Below are positions 35,109 through 46,412 of a stretch of 64,000 nucleotides of DNA, piece by piece. The notes below the pieces were generated by a model. The model saw only the letters and a program-made list of their open reading frames with translations. It did not search any database and was not told the DNA's origin. Origin of the DNA: Diaporthe sp. PMI_573 (Eukaryota > Ascomycota > Sordariomycetes > Diaporthales > Diaporthaceae); assembly GCA_021399435.1 (NCBI GenBank), contig JAJTUP010000006.1, positions 310,001 to 374,000 of the forward strand. The letters are read 5' to 3'. The first letter of the stretch is position 1. Each line of letters begins with the position of its first letter. A program made the position numbers and the translations under genes.

Positions 35109-36741
35109 ATGGGCCAACTTTTGCTCGAAAAGGAAATAATTATGTCTGCAGAATCATCGAACGGGCCTGAATGCACCAACCAGAGAGACATAGGTTTGAA
35201 CGACCATCGCGATAATGTGTGGTTTGTAACTGTCCCGCCTCCGTTCAAGTTCTGGTGGTATCCTCCGGAGGATCCAGATGAACCGAGCTTCCCCTATATA
35301 CCTGGTCTCATCCTCAACATCGACCGTCATGTACCACCATCTCCACATTTCGCCCAGAATCTCAGGGAACAGGAGCAGCGAGAGCCCTTTCTTCCCACGG
35401 ACTACCTTCGAAGCGTTCCTCGGAGTAAAGTTGTTGTAGACAAGTCCCCGCTTGAGACTGAGCCTCCAGTCAGTCCTGAGACGGCACACCTGGTAGTCAC
35501 CGCGCCCATTGCTGTTGGGGCAGCCCGTGGATCCCAAATCATCAGTTGTATCATTCACTCACTGGTCGACAACGGAGGTGCACGACCCTTCGAAGCCGTT
35601 GCTAAGATCTATGATCCTCTTTACTATGGCTTCCAGTCCGAACTCGGTGGCGGGCCGCGCGACATCGTGCACTGGGCCGATCAGGACTACAGCAAGGAAG
35701 CTGCAGCCTATGAGCAGCTCCTCAAGGCCGGGGAGACAGGCTTATCTGCCCCGTTATACTATGGGGTCTTGGACATTTCGTCTTCCCATCACAAGCAACG
35801 GCGAAACTTGTACCAGATCAGTCCGACTGATACTAACGGAACAGCTCAACGGGAAGACAATCTGAGATACTCGTATCCAGAATAGCCCTAACAAACAAAT
35901 GGGGCCTGATCCCTTTCATTGTCCCGAAGAATATCGACTTGAGGTCTTGGCGCGAGCAATGGATGTGTTTGTGAGACAATTGCAATTCGGGGTCAATCAG
36001 TCCGACTTTGTCGGACGTAACGTCGTACTGGCCTCAGATCCGGATTCTACCACTACATCAGGCGGGCTGTCTCTACCGCGTGTTGTTCTCATCGATTACA
36101 ACACCGCCATCGTGAATACCGCACCGTATGAGCAAGGACACTCGCTGCTTCCTGAGAGTCCCATCCGAAGATTCTGGAACGCCTATCTTTGGGAAGACTT
36201 CCGATGCTGGGCCCCTCATGAATGGAAGGACATCAGATTTAAGAGGAGATGGCTTGTTCAGATATTCAACGGAGACGACCAAAGACAGCTGTATCTACCC
36301 CTTCCAGAACCAATCGCACGAGAGGTTCACGAGTCCTATGAAGCTGAGCACTCAGAAAATACGTCTACCAAGCCACATACGATGGTCAAGAAGCCAAGTA
36401 CGTCGACTGCAGGTGGCCAAATCAAAGAGCCCTTCACGTCAGGTTGGGAAGTGCAAAAGGGAGCACCATGTTCGGGCGCCGTCGCCGCTTCTGTTAGGCG
36501 GTCCGAAACCATTTCCGGATCACCATGTTATGCCAGATCATCAAGCAGGATATCCTCACCCCCTATACTCCTGTTTGGCCTAGATCCCGGGACGTTCCGT
36601 ATATTCGACCCCGATTCAATTAGAACACCAGAGGCTGTACAGAAGGAACATTTAGACCACCTCGCCGCCAAAAAGAAGAAACAGTTGCCGCAACGCCCCG
36701 CGGCACCGACCAAGCAGCCTGACATTACAAAGAAGAAGTGA
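35109..36741 (+). pseudogene. Protein-kinase-like gene broken by frame changes
   Basis: The first frame (35109..about 35820) encodes a kinase-type N-lobe: FEAVAKIYDPLYYGF with the candidate ATP-binding Lys, then DYSKEAAAYEQLLKAGETG and LSAPLYYGVLD. The next kinase-like segment, VRLILTEQLNGKTI, is one base out of frame at 35821 and meets TGA at 35863. EILVSRIALTNKWGLIPF follows in a third frame, then CPEEYRLEVLARAMDVFVRQ at about 35920 is back in the second frame and stays open to 36741. That part holds a catalytic-loop equivalent (QSDFVGRNVVL, with Gln where His is usual) and a metal-loop equivalent (VVLIDYNTA). No GT-AG intron reconciles these frames. It resembles fungal kinase-like (APH-type) accessory proteins; activity is doubtful. 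Sequencing error is an alternative explanation. Confidence 0.65.
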
Positions 36742-36986
36742 TAATGGGTTGGACTGATTGAGGCGGGACTTTGGCCTAAACAGAAAGGAAGGCTGTGCCT
36801 AGAATCTTGACCATACTCAACGCCTCCTTCTATGCCATTCTGTCTGCTTCGCTAGTTTTTGTTATCGAACGCGTTATGTAAGCACTCCTAGTGTAGTTGA
36901 ACGAACCAGATTGCACTCATATCGATGTTCCTTGAAACAAGACATGCCGCTACATATGGCTTTGCGTAGTGCAACCTCTATCTTTC

Positions 36987-38212
36987 TTAAACTCTACTCC
37001 TGGCACCTGGGCAGCGTTTACACTTGCAAGTATCCCGAATCTTCATGAACTCAGAGTTGGCCATTTCCAACAGCCCGTCGAAGAGACCTGAACCGAGCAA
37101 AGGTGTGGAGGTAGGGCCCTCGGCACAGGTGAACAGAAAATATCTCAGCCCGCTCACGAAGAGGCTTTCCTCATCGGCGTTCAACCGCCCCGCTTCATGC
37201 AGCTCCCAGAGGGTACCTGCTGCACCATCGCGAGCAAGTGCAAGGTCTGTGTCCAATGGCTGCCGTTAGCGCACCTGATGTCTAGGTCATGTCGAGGCAG
37301 TCAAGTGCAGAGCTAAAGGAGAAGACTTACTCAGTAGATCTAGGACATGGAAAGAGTACTGCCACACGTCGTCATCGGTCTCCGTGTTGGCTTGACCTGC
37401 CGGCGGGGCACAGGCGAAGACACTCTGCTCAGCTCGATAATCTCTAAGGTTGATCCCGGGGTAGAACCGCGGTGCATCGGTTGTGCTCGCGGCTATGAGC
37501 ACCTTCAATGCGCCTCTCTCCACGTCGTCCCAGGGTGAGGGGCTGATCTGGATTAGTGCGGAGGCCTGTTCAACGGTCGTCAACTTGCCCGAACACTCAA
37601 TGATATGGAAGACACAATGCTCTGGGTCCTGCCAGACTATGCGCGAAGGATCAGATTCAGAGCGGAAGTAGACCGTCCTTGTCTTGCCAGTGGCGGGATC
37701 TTTGAGTTTGAGCACGTCTGGGGTTTCCGCGATGATTTCCAAGCCGGTCGGACCGATGCGGCCTCGAGCGTGCTCTTCCTTGAGGAGGCTGGCCTGCAAA
37801 ATGGTAGAGTTAGAGCCAAAAATACAGATGGGAGGGTGTATTGATTCTTTTGAAACCAGAAGACGCACAGCTTGCAACGCATCTACATAGGGGTCATTGA
37901 CGGTGACGACCTCAATGTAAGGTCTGTCATAGCTATCTCAAGTATCAGTCATTTTTCCAATGAGGCGAGTAGTCGAGATGTGTTTGTACGCCTTGCAGAA
38001 GACCGCACGGCCAAGAGGGCCAAATCCATTGATGCCGATCTGCGTGGATGTAAGCAAGGAGTGTATGGCCCTTGAGCAGACATTATCTAGGAAAAGCTCA
38101 CACGGAAGTTATGACCAAGTTCGTCGAGGACTTTTGCAGGGCTTCGCGGCAGGTCAAACGGGGCCATATTTTTGGGGAAGTTGGCTGGGTTGTCCCCAGG
38201 GAATTCCTCCAT
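36987..38212 (-). CDS. GAPDH-like protein keeping only the NAD-binding half
   Basis: Five exons on the minus strand: 38212..38102, 38039..37990, 37923..37857, 37793..37331, 37246..36987; 316 residues. All joins keep frame. After a 37-residue leader (MEEFPGDNPANFPKN) exon 2 gives IGINGFGPLGRAVFCKA, the GAPDH dinucleotide-binding start. Then come IEVVTVNDPYVDA, EEHARGRIGP, DPSRIVWQDPEHCVFHIIEC, KLTTVEQASA, and KVLIAASTTDAPRFYPGIN. At the place of the catalytic SCTTN motif the protein reads SVFACAPPAGQ and then becomes unrelated: the catalytic domain is missing and about 115 residues of unknown sequence follow. The third intron (37794..37856) is 63 nt with no stop, so it could be retained. Glycolytic activity is not expected; an NAD-sensing role is speculation. 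Confidence 0.7.
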
Positions 38213-38945
38213 ACTGGAACGGCGCTCCGGAGTAGAGATGTGGAGGGGAGGTCTGCAATGGTAGAAAGGCGGCACCTTTTGGGGAAAGTGAAAAGAGAAA
38301 GTTGTACATTGCAGCGAGACGAAGGAAGAAGGAACTGGGCACAAAGGGTGTAATACATGTATACAGAAGCCTTCTAAACAGGCACGCTAGCCTGCTCCAT
38401 CTCGGCGTGACTATATATATATATAGGCCTTTTTAAGGTAGCACACATGCACGTTGTTAGCGCCAAATCGTACAAGTGTACCACCCCCCTGTATATATTT
38501 GCCCTAAACCTCTTTCGATACCAACACCTACTACACTCAACCACATCACTCGACCATTAGACCAGAACTTCTGGCCTCCAAGTGTCCCAATCTAAATTCG
38601 ACGATCTCCAGACGGCCGGGTACCGTCCGCTCTCCGCACAGACGGATCTACACCTCTCGGAGCCGGATCGACCGGTGCGTCTCCTTGAGTCCAGATCACC
38701 TTCGGTGTGCGGTCTTGACCAGGCCGTGGATCTATGCGTATGATTTCTGTCACGGCCGGATTGCGTGTGAGAGCTGGGAACTCCCACCCGACCCAGGTGT
38801 TGTCATTCCGATTTGCCCAACTGTCCCCTGGCTCTTGGTCTCCCCTAGTGAAGAAGAATACCCGTCCCGAACTGCCGTTTACGCGTTAGCCCTTCCCCCC
38901 TCAAGTGCTCCTTGAGCCTCTGTCATGGCTCTGTGACTGGAATTC
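38213..38945. other. Intergenic region upstream of the GAPDH-like gene
   Basis: Contains a TA microsatellite. A short plus-strand frame at 38685..38915 shows no family features. No other gene was seen. Confidence 0.5.
38412..38425. repeat. TA microsatellite, seven copies
   Basis: Seven TA units about 200 bp upstream of the GAPDH-like start codon. It could act as a TATA-like element for that minus-strand gene, but this is not shown. Confidence 0.8.
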
Positions 38946-39603
38946 TTACCATTGTTCTGCTAAGGCCTGGCTCGCGAGCCTAGGTACCAGCAGCCTAGAA
39001 TTATAACCCTGACTCGCGAGAGCATCTGTGACCGATGACATCCATCCCTGGGTCTCGACAGCCTCCGAATAACCAACACCTCGCTGTTCGGGGAAGTAAT
39101 TCGCGGCGTCAGCGCACTGGAAGTAATTTCTGATGATAAGGATGGCTTGCTTCTCGTCGAGGTTCTGTGCGGATGTGTCAGCTACGAGGTAAGCCAATAT
39201 CGTTGGATCGTGGGCATACCGAGTAGAAATACAGGATGTTTACACCGTTAGCAAGGATTTCCTTCCTCTCCTGAGGAAAGACCTCTTCTTTTATCTGGTC
39301 CAGGCTTGGGTAGTCGTATTCATCGTATTTTATTCTCTTTTTGTTGCCTCCGACTCTCGTATATTTCAAGGTCCGCTTTTGGATTCTGCGCGGGACGAGA
39401 TTCGAAGCAATGTCGGAGTCGCCTGCTACAGAATGGCTCTCAGTGTTTACGTATGACCATGCTATGGTTTCGGTGATCCCACGTTCGCCCAGCGAGAACT
39501 CATCGGGAATCACCAGTGAGTGTGTCGGTATGATGGCAAAGATCGTCAAGAGACATGATGTGGTCAGGAGAGACGCGAGGGTCTTGAGAAAATTTGGTCT
39601 CAT
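38946..39603 (-). CDS. Small secreted protein of unknown function
   Basis: Two exons on the minus strand, 39603..39220 and 39164..38946; 200 residues. The 55-nt intron has a gtatgc donor, a gctgac branch site and a gcacag acceptor. A clear signal peptide (MRPNFLKTLASLLTTSCLLT, then IFAIIPTHS) is followed by a Lys/Arg/Tyr-rich mid region (RIQKRTLKYTRVGGNKKRIK), which contains possible dibasic processing sites, and by a C-terminal half with an amphipathic helix (AILIIRNYFQCADAANYF). Only one cysteine lies in the mature part. I do not recognise the family. Its size, secretion signal and accessory neighbourhood fit a candidate effector or a peptide precursor, but no function is claimed. Confidence 0.65.
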
Positions 39604-41036
39604 GGTTGCAGAATAAGCGTTGAATTAGAAGATCCAATGACGGGGCAGCCCTTTCGTCAGCTGCTGCCACACTCTGGGGGCTGCATGGTATATGAATAGC
39701 TTCTTGTTTCGTGATCTATTTGTCTGCCCGTTCCCTCCTCAACCATGCATGGACGACTCGACAGCACATGGTCAGGTTGGAATGGCCTTCCGGCTACTGA
39801 GCCCATGTTTACAGGCCAGATGGAGCGTCTAGCGCCTCGTGCTGTACCGCCGAGCGAGATCGCGATGGTAACCAATACTAATAAATAGATGCCACACTTG
39901 CAGGGCAGGAGATTACACGCTCGTGCGAAAATAATCGAAGGATGCTTGGCAAGCCATGCAATTGCAGCTAATTCAGTCTTCTGGTTCCTTTCAATCCTAT
40001 GCCTCCCGGAGGGTCGACTGGAAGTTGCCTGTCCACACATGTGGCTAAGCATCACTCCCTCACACAAGGGCATCACCAGACTGACAAGTCCAACCGGTTC
40101 CAAGCAATCGAAGAGTCTGGCCCGATCATCGCATCGACAATGTAACTTTGAGGCCCACGTGTCCCTCCTATGCCTGGGCGTTGTAACGATAGAGAAGGGC
40201 TATTCTGCGATCTGGGCTCAAAATGGACTTTTCAAAATCCTGACTCACGCGTGGCATCCTCTCACGATCCTTCATATTATGCGGGCCAATCGTCCCAAGG
40301 AATTATAAGTGTTGGCCATGTATTGTCAGGCTGTGCCGCTTGTAGTGTGAAGTTGTGCCGCTTGTAATGTGAAACTGCGCCGCTTATAGTGTGAAGCTGT
40401 GCCTCTTGTAGTGTCAAGCTGGGCCACTCAACTAAGCCAGATTGCCGAATCCGCAATTTCAAGCTTGACGGCCTATAATATGGCAAGGAGGATTAAATTG
40501 CCAAGAAGCTCTCGTACAAAGCATTGAGTTGGGCAAGGTGTACTAGGCTCTTTGCAACTAGTTGCCAACGCTACCATTAGTTTAAGAAGTTGGGCTGACC
40601 AACGACCTGAAAACCAACGCTCTTAGCCAACAGATTTGCTTGGCCAACAGACTTGGATCCTTCAATATGTTCGAACAGAATATCGCCGAACCATGGACCC
40701 AAGCAATGTGATAAAAAAAAACCATTTGACCGAGTCTTGGCATAGAATGCCTTCATCCTTCAACGCGGTTTTTCACGACACCCGCGGATATCGTGACCGA
40801 TAGACCCTTGAGGGCAGAGATCCTTCACGAGTTCAGACCAAGATTATCAGGGACTATCCAGGAGAGCCACTTGGGGGGTTGATTGGCCGTACACAGGAAG
40901 GTGCAAATTGCAATGGCTAGTGGTGTTGAAGAGCCCGTATGCTATTGCCTCGATAGCTATCTACATATGTATGGCCTCTGATGTGTAAAACTCAAGACAA
41001 TGAAAAGATTTCCGGCATCACTCATCAACGGTTCAC
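39604..41036. other. Intergenic region of 1.4 kb with a 22-bp repeat
   Basis: No coding sequence of recognisable type. It holds the tandem repeat at 40330. Several ccaac/gttgg words are scattered at 40500-40660 without clear element ends. Confidence 0.5.
40330..40432. repeat. 22-bp tandem repeat, four copies plus a partial fifth
   Basis: Unit gctgtgccgcttgtagtgtgaa at 40330, then copies starting at 40352, 40374 and 40396 with one to four changes each, and a degenerate partial copy from 40418. The period is exactly 22. Confidence 0.9.
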
Positions 41037-44000
41037 ATGAGCCCTGACTCAGGCATCATATTTCAAACACTGGCGAATTCCCAACGTATTTCTGTGTTGT
41101 CTTTTCTCTGGACGGCCTCGTTGCTCATTCCTTTGACCTCAACCCAGAATGAAGAGATCGATTTCACATCTGCGTTCCTGTTGGAGGCTTCAGTTGCACC
41201 TGAGTTATCACAGGCCAATATGACCAGTCCCGTTCCACTTCCTGCAGACGTCGAAGACGCTCCTGGCTATGAGAGCATCTTGAGACTCGCGGCCGCCATG
41301 CCCGCACTGCCAGTGACGGTAGGCGAGATCGATGTCAATGAAATCATAGCTGAGATCACTCCACCCGCCAACAACAACAACAACGGCCCTGAATCCCAGA
41401 ATGAAGGAGCCCAGCTTGACGCGAGACAGAATGCCTTGAGGGTTTTGGTTGTCGGAGACTCAATGACTCATTGTAATGAGGGTGACTTCACCTGGCGGTA
41501 CAGGCTGCTCGAGTGGTTCAACGCACAGAACGTCGCCTTCCGCTATGTTGGGCCATACAGTGGCACATTTGCTCCAGGGCAGCCTGCACCGCCTCCGAAA
41601 CCGCCATTGTACAACAAAGCTGTCCCTCCTTCGCCTCCCAATGTAGGCGGCGGATACGCCAGCGCAGTCGGCTCAGTTTCAATGTAAGTGAGCCCAGCTT
41701 GACTACCTCATTGATTTACAGGTTGTGGTTTCTGTCAGCAATTATAGGAACCATTTTGCCGTCAGTGGCCGTGCTGCTGCAGTTGACCAAAACCTGATCC
41801 AACAGGTCGCCAGAGACTATCCTGCGGATCTGATGTTGATCAAGCTGGGGTTCAACGACTTGGGCTGGTTCTACAGCGATGACAATGGCCTTATCAACAA
41901 CATGCGGAATCTGATCAATAACGCACGTCGGGCTAACCCTAACATTAAATTTGTCGTTGGCACAGTTGGTAAGCCATCTCTTATATTCAAGCCTAACGTA
42001 CATAAACTAACTCTTTCTTTTTCTTGAGTCCACCGCACTTTCATCGGAGGTCGGCCCGACCTCGTCACCAATACAGACTCATTCAACCGGATGCTCAAGG
42101 CCCGGGTCGGCAAGTGGAGCACACCTAACTCTCCGGTAAGCACCGCAGGCCGCTCAGCAGCGCAAACGTGCCTCTGATAACATCTTACTCTTGTTCAGGT
42201 TGTCTGGGCACCGGTGCGTGAAGAGTACGACTGTGGGCCCCAGTATTCAGAGCAGTGCCCAGCCGCCTACGACGGCCTCCACCCGAACGAGCTCGGGGAG
42301 TACCAGATTGCGCGAGCATTCAGTCGGGCCCTGATCAGTGGCCTGGGAATCGGCACCACTCCTCTTCAGGTCCCGGGAAGCATTCCATCACGGCCGCTCC
42401 CTACGCCAGGAGGCTTCAAAATATTTACGTCTGACTTGGGTGTGACGGCTACTTGGGACAAAGGTTTGTCCGCTGATGGTTGTTGAACAAAACTGTGGCT
42501 ATGCTGACCCTGGTCTGACAGCGTATGGGGCCTATGAGTATGACGTTGAGTACATCATCAACGGGGGTGCGCCTTTCAACTTCTCCCCGGGGCAGGTGAA
42601 GACTAACAGATGGGACTCGAGATGGGCTACTTATGGCTGGTCGTAAGTCTCCATGCTATCTTACCACTCTCACTGATTTACTGACCCTGCGTGTTTGCTA
42701 TAGGTATCAGGTGCGAATCCGATCCAGTGCAGACAACCGAAAGGGCGCCTGGACCGGATGGGTCACCGCGACCGCCTCGCCCCGTACTGCCGCTGCGCCT
42801 ACCAACATTGTCTCTCGCGCGACTGCGAATGGCATAGACGTGAGTTGGACCGCATCCGCAGGACCGTACAGTGACACAATCTCCCAGTACAATGTCTACT
42901 ACTGGGACCAAGATGAGCCATGCGCATTCCTGCTCCAAGGAGGCTTCGGCCCGGGAGGGTTTGCGTCCATTGTGGACCTTGTGCCTGGTCACAGGTACCT
43001 TGTTGCTATCGAGGCGTGGAATGCCGCTGGGGCTGGCTTCCCTTTTGTCGCGAGGGGCGTCGTGCCTGGACGTGGCTCCCCCCCCCCTCTGTGACGGGCT
43101 GACAGGTCGGGATGATTGATCCCACTACGGTTCATCTCACCTGGGATGCCAGGCCGGGTGCAGGAGGATATTTCCTGTCGCGTCGGAATAACAACGAGGC
43201 TGGGAGCCAACTGGAGCCCCTTGAACTAGGGGGTGAGGCATCTGTGCCCTGCGCGGACATCTATTTCCAGTTCCCCGGGACTTGGAATTATGAGTAGGTT
43301 ACCCTTTCCTACTCCCTTTTCGCGGGTCAAGTATCCTGCTGACGCATTATTACCTGGACAGATGGGCTCTCACGGCATTCAACGGCGATGCTGACGCTGG
43401 GAGAGGCCCGGCAGTGACGGCACCACCGCAAGACTCCCCAAGCGTTGGAGTGTGTCCAGCGCCACCACGTAAGTACTACATGGCCAAAAGTCGAGTCCAT
43501 CAGTATCATATTGCTACGAGACTAACCCATGTATCTTCATGCTAGAATGGTGCCCACCTGGTGCATATCCTGGCCCTCCCGGCACTTCTCCGGTAGACCC
43601 AAGCGATCCACCTCCAGCCGGGGGCGGCGGAGGTGGAGGCGGCTGCTCAGGATCCGGCTGTGATGGTTGCCAGGGAATATGCTCTGGCTGTTCGGGGCCA
43701 GACTGCTCAGGAAGCAGCTTCGACTGCGACGGAGACGACTGCAACATCTGTATCGGCGGTGGCTGCAATGGCTGCGACGGCGACGGCTGCGAGACTTGCA
43801 CCGGCGCAAACCGCGGATTTATCCGGAACCCTTGCTCCGGCACACTCTGCCAGTTCTGCGAGGGGCCGGGATGTGATGGGTGTCTCTCCAACGACTGTGA
43901 AACTTGCACTGGCGCTGACTGTGGGCCTCCAGGTACGGGAGGTTGTCGAGGTCCTCTCTGTACCATCTGCGTTGGCACGGGGTGCGTGGAGAGTGGCTGT

Positions 44001-45137
44001 GTTGGGGCCGACTGTCCACCGTCTGAGGACGGTTGTGAAGGGCCCGGCTGTGGTGGTGATGGTACCTGTGTGGGCCAATGCTGTCGTGGTCCAGGCTGCG
44101 TCGATGGCACCTGCGTTGGACCATTCTGTGTCTCGGGTGGCTGCAGCGGATCTGGCTGTAATGATGGACGCTGCACCGGGCTGAACTGTTGCTCAGGCCC
44201 GGGATGCCGGAACGGAGTCTGTGTCGGGCCCCGATGCTATCAAGGCCCGTGTTCCGGACTGGATTGTGGCGGAGACGGAACCGTGTGCATAGGGCCGTTC
44301 TGCTGCTTCGGTATACACTGTCTCCAGGGCACCTGTATTGGTCCCAAATGCACCCCCGGTGGCCAGCAGAACGAACAAGACTGTTGTGAGCCTGAGACTG
44401 CGTCCATTTGCACCGAGACCATCACCTCGTTTGTCCCCTTAGCGGCGAGCACCACGACCACCACGACAGTGACGCACTGCGACGAGATCACAGCTTGCGA
44501 TGCCCGCGGCTCGACCAGGACCACGACCGCGCCCAGCTGTCAGTGCACGGCGTGCGGAGCGCCAGAGGATAACTACGAGCTGGAATTCGGCGCAGATGGA
44601 ATGTCAATTAAGTATCCACCTCCGGCCGACATCACCGTCATCGGACCGGACGACAGCACCATATGGCCAACGACAGCGCCGACATCTACTTCCGCTCCAC
44701 AACCTCCTGATGAACCCCCACCAACACCACCCGCCCCGTCCAAACGTCTGTGGGTATTCCAGCTCGCAACAGCATACCCGGCCTTCATCGGATACCAATG
44801 GTGGTTCATCTACCGGCCCCTCGACGGCAGCAGCTGCTCGGCGTGCGACGAGCAAAATGACTTCGTTTGCCGGGACGCCGGCAAAGATGAGGGGTGCAAC
44901 GAGGCGCCCGACCCCGACGAGAACGGGAACCCGCCTTTCCCGGACGGCTCGTTCACCATGACCAGGAATGAGGCCAAGGGGTGTACGTATGAAGGCACTG
45001 CTGCCGGACCGGGCACGTTGACATGTCCAGGATTTAGTGATCTGGTTCAGTGTCGGGCTGCAAGCGAATTTGGCAATGACGACATTCCGTGTGGGGAGTC
45101 TGGTTTCAATGATGCTGTGTATTGTGATTATAGCTAA
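41037..45137 (+). CDS. Large secreted SGNH-hydrolase, FnIII-like and Cys/Gly-repeat protein
   Basis: Nine exons: 41037..41683, 41739..41968, 42029..42135, 42199..42463, 42522..42642, 42704..43061, 43106..43293, 43362..43468, 43546..45137; 1204 residues. All junctions keep frame. A hydrophobic N-terminus (ISVLSFLWTASLLIPL) suggests secretion. The SGNH hydrolase domain shows block I LRVLVVGDSMTH (Ser142), NHFAVSGRAAA, KLGFNDLGWFYSD, and block V YDGLHPNELGEYQIA (D353, H356). Two or three fibronectin-III-like modules follow (about 375-670; YQVRIRSSADN, VHLTWDARPGAGGYF). Residues about 690-935 are a Cys/Gly repeat built on C-x-G-x-x-C units (CSGSGCDGCQG, CVGPFCVSGGC). A Thr/Pro linker and a final Cys-containing domain end the protein. 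Esterase action on cell-wall or plant polysaccharide is inferred. The intron 2 acceptor is ttgag, and intron 6 (43062..43105) is only 44 nt. Confidence 0.8.
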
Positions 45138-46412
45138 GTACCGACTTTATTATCTCTGTAGATACTAGATTAGACTCTTTTGATACGGTCTGGTGCTTAG
45201 CTGAGATGTGGCAAAAGCAATCTTGGTCAGGCCTTTTGAAAGGTTGCCACAGACAGTGTCTTGTGACATAAGTGTTCTTTTACAATTCTCTCGACCTTCA
45301 CTATTTTTGCAATCCAAAATTCGTTATTTCTACTACTCAGAAGTAAGTATGAAATACAATGGAAACATTACTCGTGGGCTCACAAAATTGCAACTCTCCA
45401 GGCCATAATGTATTATTTCCACATCCCCAACGAAATGGTGCTTTAAGTTACATTGAGTGCATGGTAGAGAAAACTAGGAACCTGTAAAACATTCAGCCAA
45501 GTCCCATCTAAAGCTAGAAATTCAACACGAGTAATGTGTGTTCAACTCTAATCACAGAACTTTTGTTCCACCAGGTGGGTGATGGCACTGGAAGACAGCA
45601 GGCTATAATCCCATTCTTTGTGTAATTAGGTACTCACTCCTCGAGTATCTAATCATGAATATTTTATTTCATAATATGCACTTTTCATCTATATTCTGAC
45701 TGAAAATTGTTGTTCACAAGCCCAAAATCCTTGTATACCATGGAAAATGGCTCGTGTCATCCTTGTGGTTACCAGTGTCATGATCGGGTCCAAAAACCTA
45801 AGCAACTTCAACTGGCCTCCATACTTCAGTTCCAATTGATTCGGCACCATCTCCTGAGCTACAAGTATAAGAAGAGTTGGAGGCTAAGGTACTACCGAGT
45901 GGGAGCTGTACAGCTGTGGACCTACTTAAATAGGTATGTAGGCTGGCGTACCGCACCCACAGGCACACACACATTGATTTACATCTCCAGTGCTGCGAGT
46001 GGTATATACTAATAATTGTGGCGGACATGGCCAAAACATGGGCAAAAGCAGTAAGAGTGAATGCACATCAGATAGCAATGGAATGAAGCAGATTTGTGGA
46101 AGAGGGCATTAACCTTCGCGAGCTGTAGGACAAAATTCAGGTGTGAATAAGGAATTTCACGGGTCTTCTGTCACCACAACTGGTCACACCAACCTAGTGG
46201 CGAGCAGGGAAAGCAGACATGCCACAGGAAAGCGCCTTCCTTCAAATACTTGAACCCAGCTTTCCTTCGACACCCAGCCCAACTCTCCTCCAATTTTCGA
46301 CCTCTACAACATACCACCAGGTAAACAGTAAGCTTGATTGTCCAGCCAAGCACAACCATCAAAGACATACTCGATCAACCCAATCCCAACCCCAACCAAG
46401 CTCACCGTCTAC
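45138..46412. other. AT-rich intergenic region of 1.3 kb
   Basis: No gene was recognised on either strand. It presumably includes the promoter of the small secreted protein gene. Confidence 0.5.

Noticed and set aside
35811..35880. An intron to reconcile the kinase-like reading frames
   Set aside because: The gt/ag pairs tested leave a stop or the wrong frame and would remove the kinase-like VRLILTEQL segment.
38685..38915. 77-codon plus-strand frame upstream of the GAPDH-like gene
   Set aside because: No domain, no splice continuation; a short EEEYPSR match to the HET protein looks accidental.
40330..40432. CRISPR-like array
   Set aside because: The 22-bp units are directly adjacent without spacers, and the genome is eukaryotic.
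41721..41800. Acceptor tacag at 41716..41720 for SGNH-gene intron 1
   Set aside because: It puts the following exon in a frame that loses NHFAVSGRAAA; the gtcag acceptor ending at 41738 restores it.
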